This document shows positions 54,745-62,857 of a DNA stretch of 64,000 nucleotides, in pieces (the stretch's first letter is position 1; every line of letters starts with the position of its first letter). The stretch spans positions 62,001-126,000 of the forward strand of contig NZ_JANKBZ010000019.1 of assembly GCF_024623785.1 (NCBI RefSeq), read 5' to 3'. Under the pieces are notes generated by a model. That model had not been told where the DNA came from, did no database searches, and worked only from the letters and a program-made list of their open reading frames with translations. Position numbers and translations under genes: made by a program. Origin of the DNA: Archangium lipolyticum. Lineage in GTDB: Bacteria > Myxococcota > Myxococcia > Myxococcales > Myxococcaceae.

Positions 54745-56019
54745 TCAGGCCGCCGTGTGCAGCTCCGCGACCGCGTCTCGCACCACGGCTTGAATCTGGG
54801 AGGGGGAAGCCACCGGATGTGTGTAGACGTAGTTGAGGAACATCCGGCCCCGGAAGCTGGAGGCCGCCAGCCCCAGCGTGCTCCCCAGCATGCGCGCGCA
54901 GGTCACGAAGTGGACCTTCTCCAATGACAGCGGGCCGACGCGCTCCGGCAGCTCCACCCGTCTGATGTTGGTGATGCCGAAGGCTCCCCAGGCGGGGTGC
55001 GCGAACAGCTCGAGGCTCTTGCGGATGTCCCGCGGCATCATGCCGCCCTGGAGTCTTGTCGCCACCAGCACGTCCCGCTCGCGGGCCTGGTGCACCTTCT
55101 TCGTCGCTTCGCGGGCCAGCGGCCACAAGGAGGCGCTCTTCGAAACGGAATGGAAGGTGGTGACCGGCGCCACGAACACCCCGATGTCCTCGGCGATGTC
55201 GCCCTGGAGCAGGGAGCGGAGATCCACGGCCGTGCTGCATGCCAGGGAAATGGGCTCGGACTCCGGGAACTGGCGGGCGATGGCACGCAGCGCCGTCGCC
55301 ATCAGCACGCCGTGGAGGGTGCAGCCCTCCGCGCGGGCCCGCTGAAGCAACTTCTCGGAGGTGGCTTCGGAGAGCTCGTGGGGAAGCATCCGGGCCTCGC
55401 GCTGCGCGAGCGGAACCTCATCGTTCCCCGGCAGCTTGCGCGGCCGGGAGAGCAGGCCCGGCAGCATCCGGCCCACGAAGGACCCGGCCTTCAGCGCGCC
55501 CTCGAGTCCCCGCACGCGGGTGGGCAGCAGCGCGTCCAGGGGCACGGAGGCGGGGCGCGGCGCCAGCACGGGCCGCTGGCCCTCGAGGATCATCCCCAGG
55601 GCCTGGAGCAGGTCGCGAATGAAGTGGATCCCCGAGAGCGCATCCCCGATGGCGTGCAGGAAGGTGATGAGCAGCTCGTGGACCTGGGGCGAGCTCAGGA
55701 GCGTCACGCGCACCAGGGGGCCCTCGGTGCTGGGAATGCGGGTGACCAGCTCTCCTTCCGTCCGCCGGCGCCAGTGGTCATCGTCCGCTCGCTCCAGCAC
55801 CTGGAGCGGAATGGGATTGACGCTTGGTAGGAATCCGGGTGGGTCCCCGTCGATCCGAACGCCCAGCAACGGGTGGCGGTGCTGCACCGCCGTGAGCGCC
55901 TTCTTCAACTGCTCCGGGTCGAGCGGACCCGAGAGCCGCACCACCAGGGTGAAGTTGAACTCGGTCTGCTTGTCGAGGACCCAGAAATCACGTTCGTTCC
56001 TGCCCAGGGGGCGCTGCAT
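54745..56019 (-). CDS. Condensation-domain acyltransferase-like protein
   Basis: A 424-residue stand-alone condensation-type protein. The active-site motif HAIGDALS is a variant of HHxxxDG with one His, as in PapA-type acyltransferases and alcohol acetyltransferases. Other C-domain blocks seen are MQRPLGRNERDFWVLDK, EGPLVRVTLL and the late ACARMLGSTLGL-like region. There is no adjacent carrier protein, adenylation or ketosynthase domain. It probably transfers an acyl group to a hydroxyl or amine. Start 56019; upstream residues are low-complexity. Confidence 0.8.
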   Translation of the reverse strand: MQRPLGRNERDFWVLDKQTEFNFTLVVRLSGPLDPEQLKKALTAVQHRHPLLGVRIDGDPPGFLPSVNPIPLQVLERADDDHWRRRTEGELVTRIPSTEGPLVRVTLLSSPQVHELLITFLHAIGDALSGIHFIRDLLQALGMILEGQRPVLAPRPASVPLDALLPTRVRGLEGALKAGSFVGRMLPGLLSRPRKLPGNDEVPLAQREARMLPHELSEATSEKLLQRARAEGCTLHGVLMATALRAIARQFPESEPISLACSTAVDLRSLLQGDIAEDIGVFVAPVTTFHSVSKSASLWPLAREATKKVHQARERDVLVATRLQGGMMPRDIRKSLELFAHPAWGAFGITNIRRVELPERVGPLSLEKVHFVTCARMLGSTLGLAASSFRGRMFLNYVYTHPVASPSQIQAVVRDAVAELHTAA

Positions 56020-56107
56020 ACCGGCACTATATTTCCAGGGGGTAGCAACATCTGCTCTCGTCCGGCGATAATTCCGTCGTCGTCTCAGTTTTCCCCCGGA
56101 GCTGACC

Positions 56108-57238
56108 GTGAGCACTGTTTCCTCCTCGACCCGCCCCCAGGTCGCCCTCGCCTCCGCCGCCGCCTCGTCCGCGCCCTCCCTGCCGTCGGGTACCCTGTCC
56201 AAGGGCGCTTCGGGGCCCGCCGTGAAGCAGCTCCAGTCGGCCCTGGTGAAGCTGGGCTACATGACCCAGACCCAGATGAACTCCGGGCCGGGGACCTTCG
56301 GTCCCCAGACCGAGGCCTCGCTCAAGAAGTTCCAGTCCGCGCACAAGCTGACGGCCGACGGCGTGTACGGCCCGAAGACGCGCGCCGCGATGCTCAAGGA
56401 CCTCACCCCCGCCGCGCCCTCCAAGCCGCCCTCCTCTCCCTCCGTCACCGCGCCCGCGGCGGGCCTGGAGCGCGGCGACAACGGCGCCCCCGTGAAGCAG
56501 CTCCAGTCGGCCCTGGTGAAGCTGGGCTACATGACCCAGGCCCAGATGAACTCCGGCCCGGGCGTCTACGGCCCCAAGACCGAGGAGTCGGTGAAGAAGT
56601 TCCAGTCCGCGTGGAAGCTGGGCGTGGATGGTGAGTACGGCCCGAAGACCAAGGCCGCCCTGGAGAAGGCCCTCGCCGGCCAGAAGCCTCCCTCCTCCAA
56701 CCCCACCCCCGCTCCGGGTCCCACTCCCACCCCCGGCAAGGTCACCAGGCCGGACATGAAGTGGGTCCCCTCCGCCAACTACGGCTCGCGCGGTGGCGCC
56801 GACATCGACTCCATCGTCCTTCACCACACCGCCTCCAACAACGTGGAGGGGGACCTGCGGGCGTTGACCAGGCCCAATGGCGACAAGTCGGTCAGCGCGC
56901 ACTACCTCATCGGCAAGGACGGCACCATCTACCACCTGGTCGATGACAAGATGGCCGCCTGGCACGCGGGCAAGTCCTCGCTTCACGGCGACACCAGCCC
57001 CAGCGTCAACGCGCGCTCCCTCGGTATCGAGATCACCAACGACGGCAGCGGCAAGACCCCCTTCACCGAGGCCCAGTACCGCGCCCTGGAGAAGCTCGTC
57101 CCCTACCTCGCCAAGACGTACAACGTCCCCATGAAGAACATCCTCGGCCACAGGGACGTGGCTCCCGGCCGCAAGGTCGACCCCGCCGACAACTTCGACT
57201 GGGGCCGCATCCGCCGCGCCACCGACGCCGTCATCTGA
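56108..57238 (+). CDS. N-acetylmuramoyl-L-alanine amidase with two peptidoglycan-binding domains
   Basis: A 376-residue protein. Residues 30-95 and 120-190 are PG_binding_1 domains that share long identical stretches (VKQLQSALVKLGYMTQ) even in DNA. After a proline-rich linker the amidase_2 domain (about 215-376) has the zinc ligands in VLHHTAS and GHRDVAPGR. The GTG at 56108 is the only start that keeps the N-terminus in frame. There is no signal peptide, so it either leaves by another route or acts on cell lysis. It resembles both autolysins and phage endolysins; no other phage gene is nearby. Confidence 0.87.
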   Translation: MSTVSSSTRPQVALASAAASSAPSLPSGTLSKGASGPAVKQLQSALVKLGYMTQTQMNSGPGTFGPQTEASLKKFQSAHKLTADGVYGPKTRAAMLKDLTPAAPSKPPSSPSVTAPAAGLERGDNGAPVKQLQSALVKLGYMTQAQMNSGPGVYGPKTEESVKKFQSAWKLGVDGEYGPKTKAALEKALAGQKPPSSNPTPAPGPTPTPGKVTRPDMKWVPSANYGSRGGADIDSIVLHHTASNNVEGDLRALTRPNGDKSVSAHYLIGKDGTIYHLVDDKMAAWHAGKSSLHGDTSPSVNARSLGIEITNDGSGKTPFTEAQYRALEKLVPYLAKTYNVPMKNILGHRDVAPGRKVDPADNFDWGRIRRATDAVI

Positions 57239-57281
57239 CGCCCGGCGGTTCGTTGGTCCCTCGCGTGCGCCCGCGTCCCTT

Positions 57282-57299
57282 TGTGCAGTACGCTGCACA
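57282..57299. promoter_or_regulatory. Palindrome between amidase and large membrane protein genes
   Basis: TGTGCAG and CTGCACA with TACG between, a perfect 7-bp inverted repeat in the 168-bp gap. It could be an operator for the downstream gene or the stem of a terminator for the amidase gene; there is no T tract. Confidence 0.35.
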
Positions 57300-57406
57300 T
57301 GGGCGCGGGCGTACTGCGTCGTGTGGGTAGCACCCCCGTGGCCCCAAGTTCCTCATTTCCCTGGGCCTCGCGTCCGGCATGGTCGTTGTAGGGGGCTTCT
57401 CTCAAC

Positions 57407-60400
57407 ATGTATTGCTCGTCCTGCCGGCAGGAACGGCTCGGGGGTCTGGCCTGCGCCGCGTGCGGCAAGCCCATGTCCTCCCGCCCTCGCGAGGTCCTGG
57501 AACAAGAGCTCGCCCACGTTCACTTCCTCCTCGCGGAGCTCGCCCACTGGGACCCCTCGTATGTCCCCACGGGCGCTCGCAGTTACCTCTCCCAGAGGTA
57601 TGAGCGGCAGGCCCGGATCCTCCTCTCCGTGCTCGCCGAGGGGGCTTCCTCTTCCTCCGTGGCCGCCCCTGGTTCTTCTCCGGCTCCCGTAGAGGAGGGG
57701 CCTCCTCCGGTGATCCTCGAGGTCCAGGGCGAGAGCCGCTCGCTCTCCGATGCCGCCGCGGAGGTCTCGGCCTTCATGGCCGGACAGGGCTCTGATCCGG
57801 CTCCAGTAGACCCTCACCCCAGCCCTCTCCCAGAGGGAGAGGGGGCATACACGGGGTCGACTTCGGATCCGACATACCCTCACCCCAGCCCTCTCCCGGA
57901 GGGAGAGGGAGTCGTGCTTCCTCCCGTCGTTACGGAACCTCTTTTCGAAGCTCCTCCCGTTCGCTCCGTCTCCGCTCGCATCGTCGAACAGGTCTCCACC
58001 TGGGACACCGTCTGGCGCCCCTTCCTCTACGAGAGCATCGGCTGGTTCATCGGCGCCTTCCTCATCGTCGCCGGCTCCCTTTATCTCGCCTTCGATAGTT
58101 GGGCCGGTCTCACCTCCTTCTCCCGCTCCCTCGTCGTCTTCGGCATGACCGCGGGCTACTCCGCCGCCTTCTCGATCTGCGGCTCCCTGCTCGCACGCCG
58201 CGAGGCCCTCGCCAGCGCCGGCCGCATCCTCGGTCTCATCGGCGCCTCCGTCGCACCCCTCGCCGGCATCGCCCTCGGTCCCATCGGCAGCCTCAGTCTC
58301 GACGGTGTCCCCCTCGCCCTCCTGCTCCCCCTGCTCCTCGCCTGGTCCCTCGCCGCGGCCTGGCTCGTCCGCAAGCCCGCTGAATCCTTCGACGCTCCCT
58401 CCCGGCCCACCGTCCAGCTCGCGCTCATCGGCACCACCTTGATGTTGGGGTTGGCCTCCCTCTTCGCCCGCCTCGGCACTCACGCGCTCTGGCTCGATGT
58501 CCTCCCCTGCGCCCTCTTCTTCGTCCTCTCGCGCCACCGCGTCCCCGAGCCCAGGAGCTCCAAGGCGCTCGCCTTCGCCCTCGGCGCCCCCCTCTACCTG
58601 GCGCTGCTGTTCTCCGTCCGGTTGCACCTCGCGCTCTCCGCCGCCGGGGTGGCTCCCTCCTTCGGGGGGTACGCCCCGTTCCTCGCCTTCCTCCTCGCCG
58701 CCTGTCTCGGCTTCCGCCGCCTCCCGCCCGACGAGGCCGCTGATTCCCTCTCGATGGGCGTCGCTTCGCTTCAGGTGGCCTGCCTCGTGCTCGCCGCCAC
58801 GGGCTCGCCCCCGGCCTTCTTCTTCACCGCGGCCGTCTTTACCTGGACCGTGTTCGGGCTCTCCCGTGGCGCGCTCTCCCGGGTTCGCTGGCTGTACCTC
58901 GCCTATGCCGGCGCGTACCTCTCCTATGCCTCCGCCGGGCAGCTCGTCCCCGGGGCCGTGCGGGCCCTGATCGACTCGCTCAAGGCCTCGCTGGGGTATC
59001 CCGTGTCCGGGAAGCTCCCGTTCCACTTCGGGGCCCTCTCGGCCGTGCCCTTCGTCCTCGCGGGCGTCGTCCTCGCCGGGTGGTTGCGCTCCCGCGCCGA
59101 GCGCTCCTCCTCGGTGCGGGACGCGCAGACCTCCGAGATCCTCCTCCGCTCCACCGCCGCCGCCAGCCTCGTCTTCGTCCTCCTCGGGCACATGGGCCTC
59201 GACCAGCGCCCGGCCTTCTGGGCCGCGCTCGCGTTCATTCCCCTCTGCGTGGGCAGCGGGTTCCTCTTCGAGCGCCTCTACCTCTCCATCACCGGAGCCC
59301 TGCTCTCCTTCTTCCTCTCGTTCTCCTCCGTCCTCCTCCTGGGGCCCTCCGGCTCCTCGCTGCTGTGCGGTGGCGTGGCGCTGGTCTTCGCCGGACTGTC
59401 GCTCGTCTGCACCCGCCCCACGCGTCTCACCTTCAGTGTCGCGGTGGCGTGGCTCTCCTTCGTCGGGTTCGTCTACGGGCTCGGCGTGGGCTCCCGTGTG
59501 TCCGGTGTGGTGGGCATGGCGCTCTGCGGTACCGCCGCGCTCCTCGTGGCGTGGAACCTCGCCAATCCCTTCCTGCTCGCCCTCGCGGCCCTCGGGGCCG
59601 CCGCCGTCGTGCCCAAGCTCGCCAGTCTCGTGGACCCCTCGCTGGTTCCCCTGGCTCTCGCCCTCTCCGGGCTGGGGCTCGCCGCCCTGGGCGAGCTCGG
59701 CGGCCGTGCCCGGTTGTTCGGTTGGCCCGGCATCGTGTACGCCCTCCTGGCGTTCGTCTGGGGCCTCGCCAGCCAGGTGCCCTGGTTCGGCGTCATCGTG
59801 CTCCTGGCCGCGGCGGCGGTCGCCGTCACCTCGCGCACCTTCCCCATCGTGCGCCCGCTCGCCGTCATCCTCGCCGGCGTCGCGCTCCTGCCTCGCCTGG
59901 GCGCCTTCTCCGCCTGGCCGTGGATGACGCCCGCGCTGTCCGTCACCTGCTTCATCTTCTGGTCCCTCGGCACCTCGGGAGCCGCCGCGCGCTGGGGACG
60001 CAGCGCGAGCACCTTCACCGCGGGCCTCGTGGCCCTCCTCTTCCCCTCGCTGGCGGCCATCCAGGCGCACGGGACGCAGCCATATCCGCTGATGCTCGGC
60101 GTAGCGCTCGCGGCCCTCTTCACCGCTCGTGCGCTGCACCCCTCCGTCAGCGTCGTCACCGCCACCGTGTTCGCCAGTGTGGACATCCTCCCGCGTGGCG
60201 CCCTGGCGCAGCTGGCGGTGGCCACGCTGCTGAGCGTCCTCGCCCTGCTCGAGTCCTCCCGGACGGCGTTCCGGTGGCTCGCCGGGGAGCGCCGCTTCGC
60301 GCTCGCGGCCAGCCTCTGCGCCCTGCTGTTCCTGGGCGTCGCGTGCGCTCACCCCCATGGGGCGGAGGCCTACCCCGTCCTCGCGGGCGCGATGCTGCTG

Positions 60401-62842
60401 CCGCTGCTGTGGACGCGGGCCAACCGCCAGCCGCTCTTCGCGGCCTTCGCGCCGCTGCTCGCGTTCGGCGTCGTCCTCATCTCCCAACTGCCCATGCCCT
60501 GGGCGCCCGCGCTGCCGCTCCTCTCGCTCGGGGTGGTGCGCGCCGCCGAGCACCTGCCCGCCGCGCGCCTCCTCCTGCTCGGAAGGCCCGACGACGCGCT
60601 GGCCCGCCAACTGTCCGCGTGGATGCAGGGTGCGCTGACGCTCGTGGGCGTCGTGCTGGTGCCCGAGACCCAGGCGGATCCGTGGGTGCTGGGTCTCCTC
60701 GTGGCCGCCCTCGTGCTGCTGCCCGGACCGAAGCCCTCGGTGCGCGTGGGGCTCGGGGTGGGCCTGCTGCTCTTCTGCTTCCCCCTCCACCCGGTGGCCA
60801 TCGCGCTGCTGCTGGCGCTCGGCTTCCTCACGCACCATGTCCCCGGTGCGCTGTGGGCCTTCCTCCGCACGCCGCCGGACTCCCTGCTGCGGCCCCTCAC
60901 CGTGGGGGGAGCGCTCGCGCTCGCCGCCGGGTCCATCGTCCTGCACGCGCCCACGCCCGGCGCCATCATCCTGCTGGCCGGCGTGCTGCTGGTGGGGGCC
61001 TTCCTCCTGTCCCAGAGCTGGATGCTCACCGCCTCGGTGCTCGTGTTCGCCAGTGCCTCGCTGGGCAGGACGGCGGAGCACGGCTTCCTCGATTGGGGTC
61101 CACAGTCGGCGTTGACCTTCGCCGCGGTGGGGTTCGGCGCCGCGCTGCTGTCCGCCCTGTGCCAGCACGGAGACATCCAGCGTGCCCTGATCCGGCTGGC
61201 CGCGCGCCTGTCGCCGGGACTCTCCGAGACGTGGAGCGAGCCGCTGTGGGTGGCGGGAGCCATCGCCACGGCCGTGCCCGTGGGGATGCACCTGGTGGAG
61301 TGGGGGCCGGGCGCGCTGCCCCTCCCGGTGGCGCTCCTCACGGGCCTGGCCTCGGGCGTGCTGATGGTGGCGCGCGAGCGGTGGATGGCCAACGTGGCCA
61401 CCGCGTTGTTGGGCGCGATGCTCGTCGCCCTGGTGCCGCCCCTCTGGACACCCGCGGTGCTGAGCGGCACGGGGCTCGTGCTGTGCATGGTGGGCACGTG
61501 GCTGGACGAGCGCGACTTCACCGTGGGCGCGGCGCTGCACCACGCGGGCTGGGCGCTGTCGTTGCTGTCCCTCGCCATGTTGCGTGACTTGAAGCACCCG
61601 GGCACGGGGGCGTGCTTCCTGCTCGGTCTCGGGTCGGCCTGGGCGGTGGTGTACCGGCGCCGCGAGCGCGAGGTGGTGGGGTGGGTGGCCACACTGGTGG
61701 CGCTGCACGCGCTGCTGGCGCACGTGGGCGCCATCTTCTCCACCGGCAGGGGCGCGGAGTTCATCCTCCCGCTCTTCGGCGCCCTCTCCGCGCTGCTGGC
61801 CACGCTGGCCCTGTCCGTCGCGGGCGAGCGCGTGCGCCGGGGCGTGGGCCATGCCTTCGCCGTGGTGGCCCTGGTGGAGGTGCTCGGTGGGCTGGTGCTG
61901 GTGCCCGGGGCGGCCGGGGTGATGCGCGAGGCGATCATCGACTGCGTGTGTCTGGCGGTGCTCTTCTTCGCGCTGGTGCGCCGCGCCGTGCGCGAGGAGG
62001 ACGAGACCTCCGCCTTCCTCGCGCAGGGGACGCTGGTGCTCGGCTACCTGGCGGTGCGCCTGCACGCGCTGGTCTCGGGGCTGGGCGCGGCGGACAGCCT
62101 CGCGGCGCTGGTGGGCGGGGCGCTCTTCTCCGGCCTCTACGTCTTCGTGATGCGCGAGGGCGCGGGCCTGCCCGCCTTCCGCCGGCCCGCGTTGTGGGGC
62201 GCCTTCCTCTTCCCCATGGCGGGCCTGCTCACCGCGCCATGGCATCAACCGCTGTACGTGGCGGCCCTGCTGGTGGGCTACGCCGCCCACTTCGCCGCGC
62301 TGGCCGCGCACCCCTCGCAGCGGGGCATGTCCTCGCTGGTGTCGGTGTGCTCCTTCAACGCGGCGCTCTTCTTCGTCTGGATGGGCACGGGGGCAGGGGA
62401 GCCGCAGTATTACGTCATCCCCGCGGGCCTCTCGCTGCTGGTGCTGCTGCGCGTCTTCCAGGACGCGCTCACCCCGGACACGCGGGCGAAGCTGCGCGCC
62501 CTGGCCATCACCATCATCTACGTGGCCGGGGCCTGGAAGCCGCTCATGTTCCAGGACGGCCGGGCCATGCTGCTGTGCGTCTTCCTGTGCCTGGTGGGCG
62601 TGGCGGCCGGCATGGCGCTGCGCATCCGCTCCTACGTGTACCTGGGCAGCGCCTTCCTGGTGACGTGTGTCATCGCCAACCTGGCGCGCTTCGGCATCCG
62701 GGACCACCGCATGGGCGCCGCCTTCCTCTCCCTGCTCGGAGTGGGCGTGGTGGGCTTCATGGTGCTCTTCACCGCCAAACGCGCGGAGCTGCTCGAGCGC
62801 TACGAGCGGGTGCGCGCGATGATGTCCACCTGGGAGGGCTGA
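57407..62842 (+). CDS. Very large zinc-ribbon multispanning membrane protein
   Basis: An 1811-residue protein. The first 20 residues form a CxxC...CxxC zinc ribbon (YCSSCRQE, ACAACGKP), then about 180 hydrophilic residues that include two PHPSPLPEGEG insertions derived from palindromic repeats. From about residue 205 to the end it is a long run of hydrophobic helices (some dozens) without charged catalytic motifs, resembling an extended DUF2339/DUF2157-type membrane protein. There is no signal sequence. The start at 57407 keeps the zinc ribbon intact. Its size is exceptional for such a gene and its role is unknown. Confidence 0.85.
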   Translation: MYCSSCRQERLGGLACAACGKPMSSRPREVLEQELAHVHFLLAELAHWDPSYVPTGARSYLSQRYERQARILLSVLAEGASSSSVAAPGSSPAPVEEGPPPVILEVQGESRSLSDAAAEVSAFMAGQGSDPAPVDPHPSPLPEGEGAYTGSTSDPTYPHPSPLPEGEGVVLPPVVTEPLFEAPPVRSVSARIVEQVSTWDTVWRPFLYESIGWFIGAFLIVAGSLYLAFDSWAGLTSFSRSLVVFGMTAGYSAAFSICGSLLARREALASAGRILGLIGASVAPLAGIALGPIGSLSLDGVPLALLLPLLLAWSLAAAWLVRKPAESFDAPSRPTVQLALIGTTLMLGLASLFARLGTHALWLDVLPCALFFVLSRHRVPEPRSSKALAFALGAPLYLALLFSVRLHLALSAAGVAPSFGGYAPFLAFLLAACLGFRRLPPDEAADSLSMGVASLQVACLVLAATGSPPAFFFTAAVFTWTVFGLSRGALSRVRWLYLAYAGAYLSYASAGQLVPGAVRALIDSLKASLGYPVSGKLPFHFGALSAVPFVLAGVVLAGWLRSRAERSSSVRDAQTSEILLRSTAAASLVFVLLGHMGLDQRPAFWAALAFIPLCVGSGFLFERLYLSITGALLSFFLSFSSVLLLGPSGSSLLCGGVALVFAGLSLVCTRPTRLTFSVAVAWLSFVGFVYGLGVGSRVSGVVGMALCGTAALLVAWNLANPFLLALAALGAAAVVPKLASLVDPSLVPLALALSGLGLAALGELGGRARLFGWPGIVYALLAFVWGLASQVPWFGVIVLLAAAAVAVTSRTFPIVRPLAVILAGVALLPRLGAFSAWPWMTPALSVTCFIFWSLGTSGAAARWGRSASTFTAGLVALLFPSLAAIQAHGTQPYPLMLGVALAALFTARALHPSVSVVTATVFASVDILPRGALAQLAVATLLSVLALLESSRTAFRWLAGERRFALAASLCALLFLGVACAHPHGAEAYPVLAGAMLLPLLWTRANRQPLFAAFAPLLAFGVVLISQLPMPWAPALPLLSLGVVRAAEHLPAARLLLLGRPDDALARQLSAWMQGALTLVGVVLVPETQADPWVLGLLVAALVLLPGPKPSVRVGLGVGLLLFCFPLHPVAIALLLALGFLTHHVPGALWAFLRTPPDSLLRPLTVGGALALAAGSIVLHAPTPGAIILLAGVLLVGAFLLSQSWMLTASVLVFASASLGRTAEHGFLDWGPQSALTFAAVGFGAALLSALCQHGDIQRALIRLAARLSPGLSETWSEPLWVAGAIATAVPVGMHLVEWGPGALPLPVALLTGLASGVLMVARERWMANVATALLGAMLVALVPPLWTPAVLSGTGLVLCMVGTWLDERDFTVGAALHHAGWALSLLSLAMLRDLKHPGTGACFLLGLGSAWAVVYRRREREVVGWVATLVALHALLAHVGAIFSTGRGAEFILPLFGALSALLATLALSVAGERVRRGVGHAFAVVALVEVLGGLVLVPGAAGVMREAIIDCVCLAVLFFALVRRAVREEDETSAFLAQGTLVLGYLAVRLHALVSGLGAADSLAALVGGALFSGLYVFVMREGAGLPAFRRPALWGAFLFPMAGLLTAPWHQPLYVAALLVGYAAHFAALAAHPSQRGMSSLVSVCSFNAALFFVWMGTGAGEPQYYVIPAGLSLLVLLRVFQDALTPDTRAKLRALAITIIYVAGAWKPLMFQDGRAMLLCVFLCLVGVAAGMALRIRSYVYLGSAFLVTCVIANLARFGIRDHRMGAAFLSLLGVGVVGFMVLFTAKRAELLERYERVRAMMSTWEG
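57811..57845 (-). repeat. Interspersed palindromic repeat, copy 6, inside a coding region
   Basis: Arms 57823-57831 and 57835-57843, loop AGA, left flank CCCTCACCCCAG. It is read in frame as DPHPSPLPEGEGA within the 1811-residue protein. Confidence 0.85.
57876..57911 (-). repeat. Interspersed palindromic repeat, copy 7, inside a coding region
   Basis: Arms 57889-57897 and 57901-57909, loop GGA, left flank CCCTCACCCCAG. It lies 66 bp (22 codons) after copy 6 in the same frame and encodes YPHPSPLPEGEGV. Confidence 0.85.
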
Positions 62843-62857
62843 GGCGGGCGCCCGGCG

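Noticed and set aside
56108-57238. Amidase as part of a prophage lysis cassette
   Set aside because: No holin, capsid, integrase or other phage gene is present around it.
57353-62707. A 1784-codon open frame antisense to the large membrane protein gene
   Set aside because: It is rich in R, G, H, Q and E without any domain, typical of a mirror frame of a high-GC gene; the plus-strand frame has a zinc ribbon and membrane helices.
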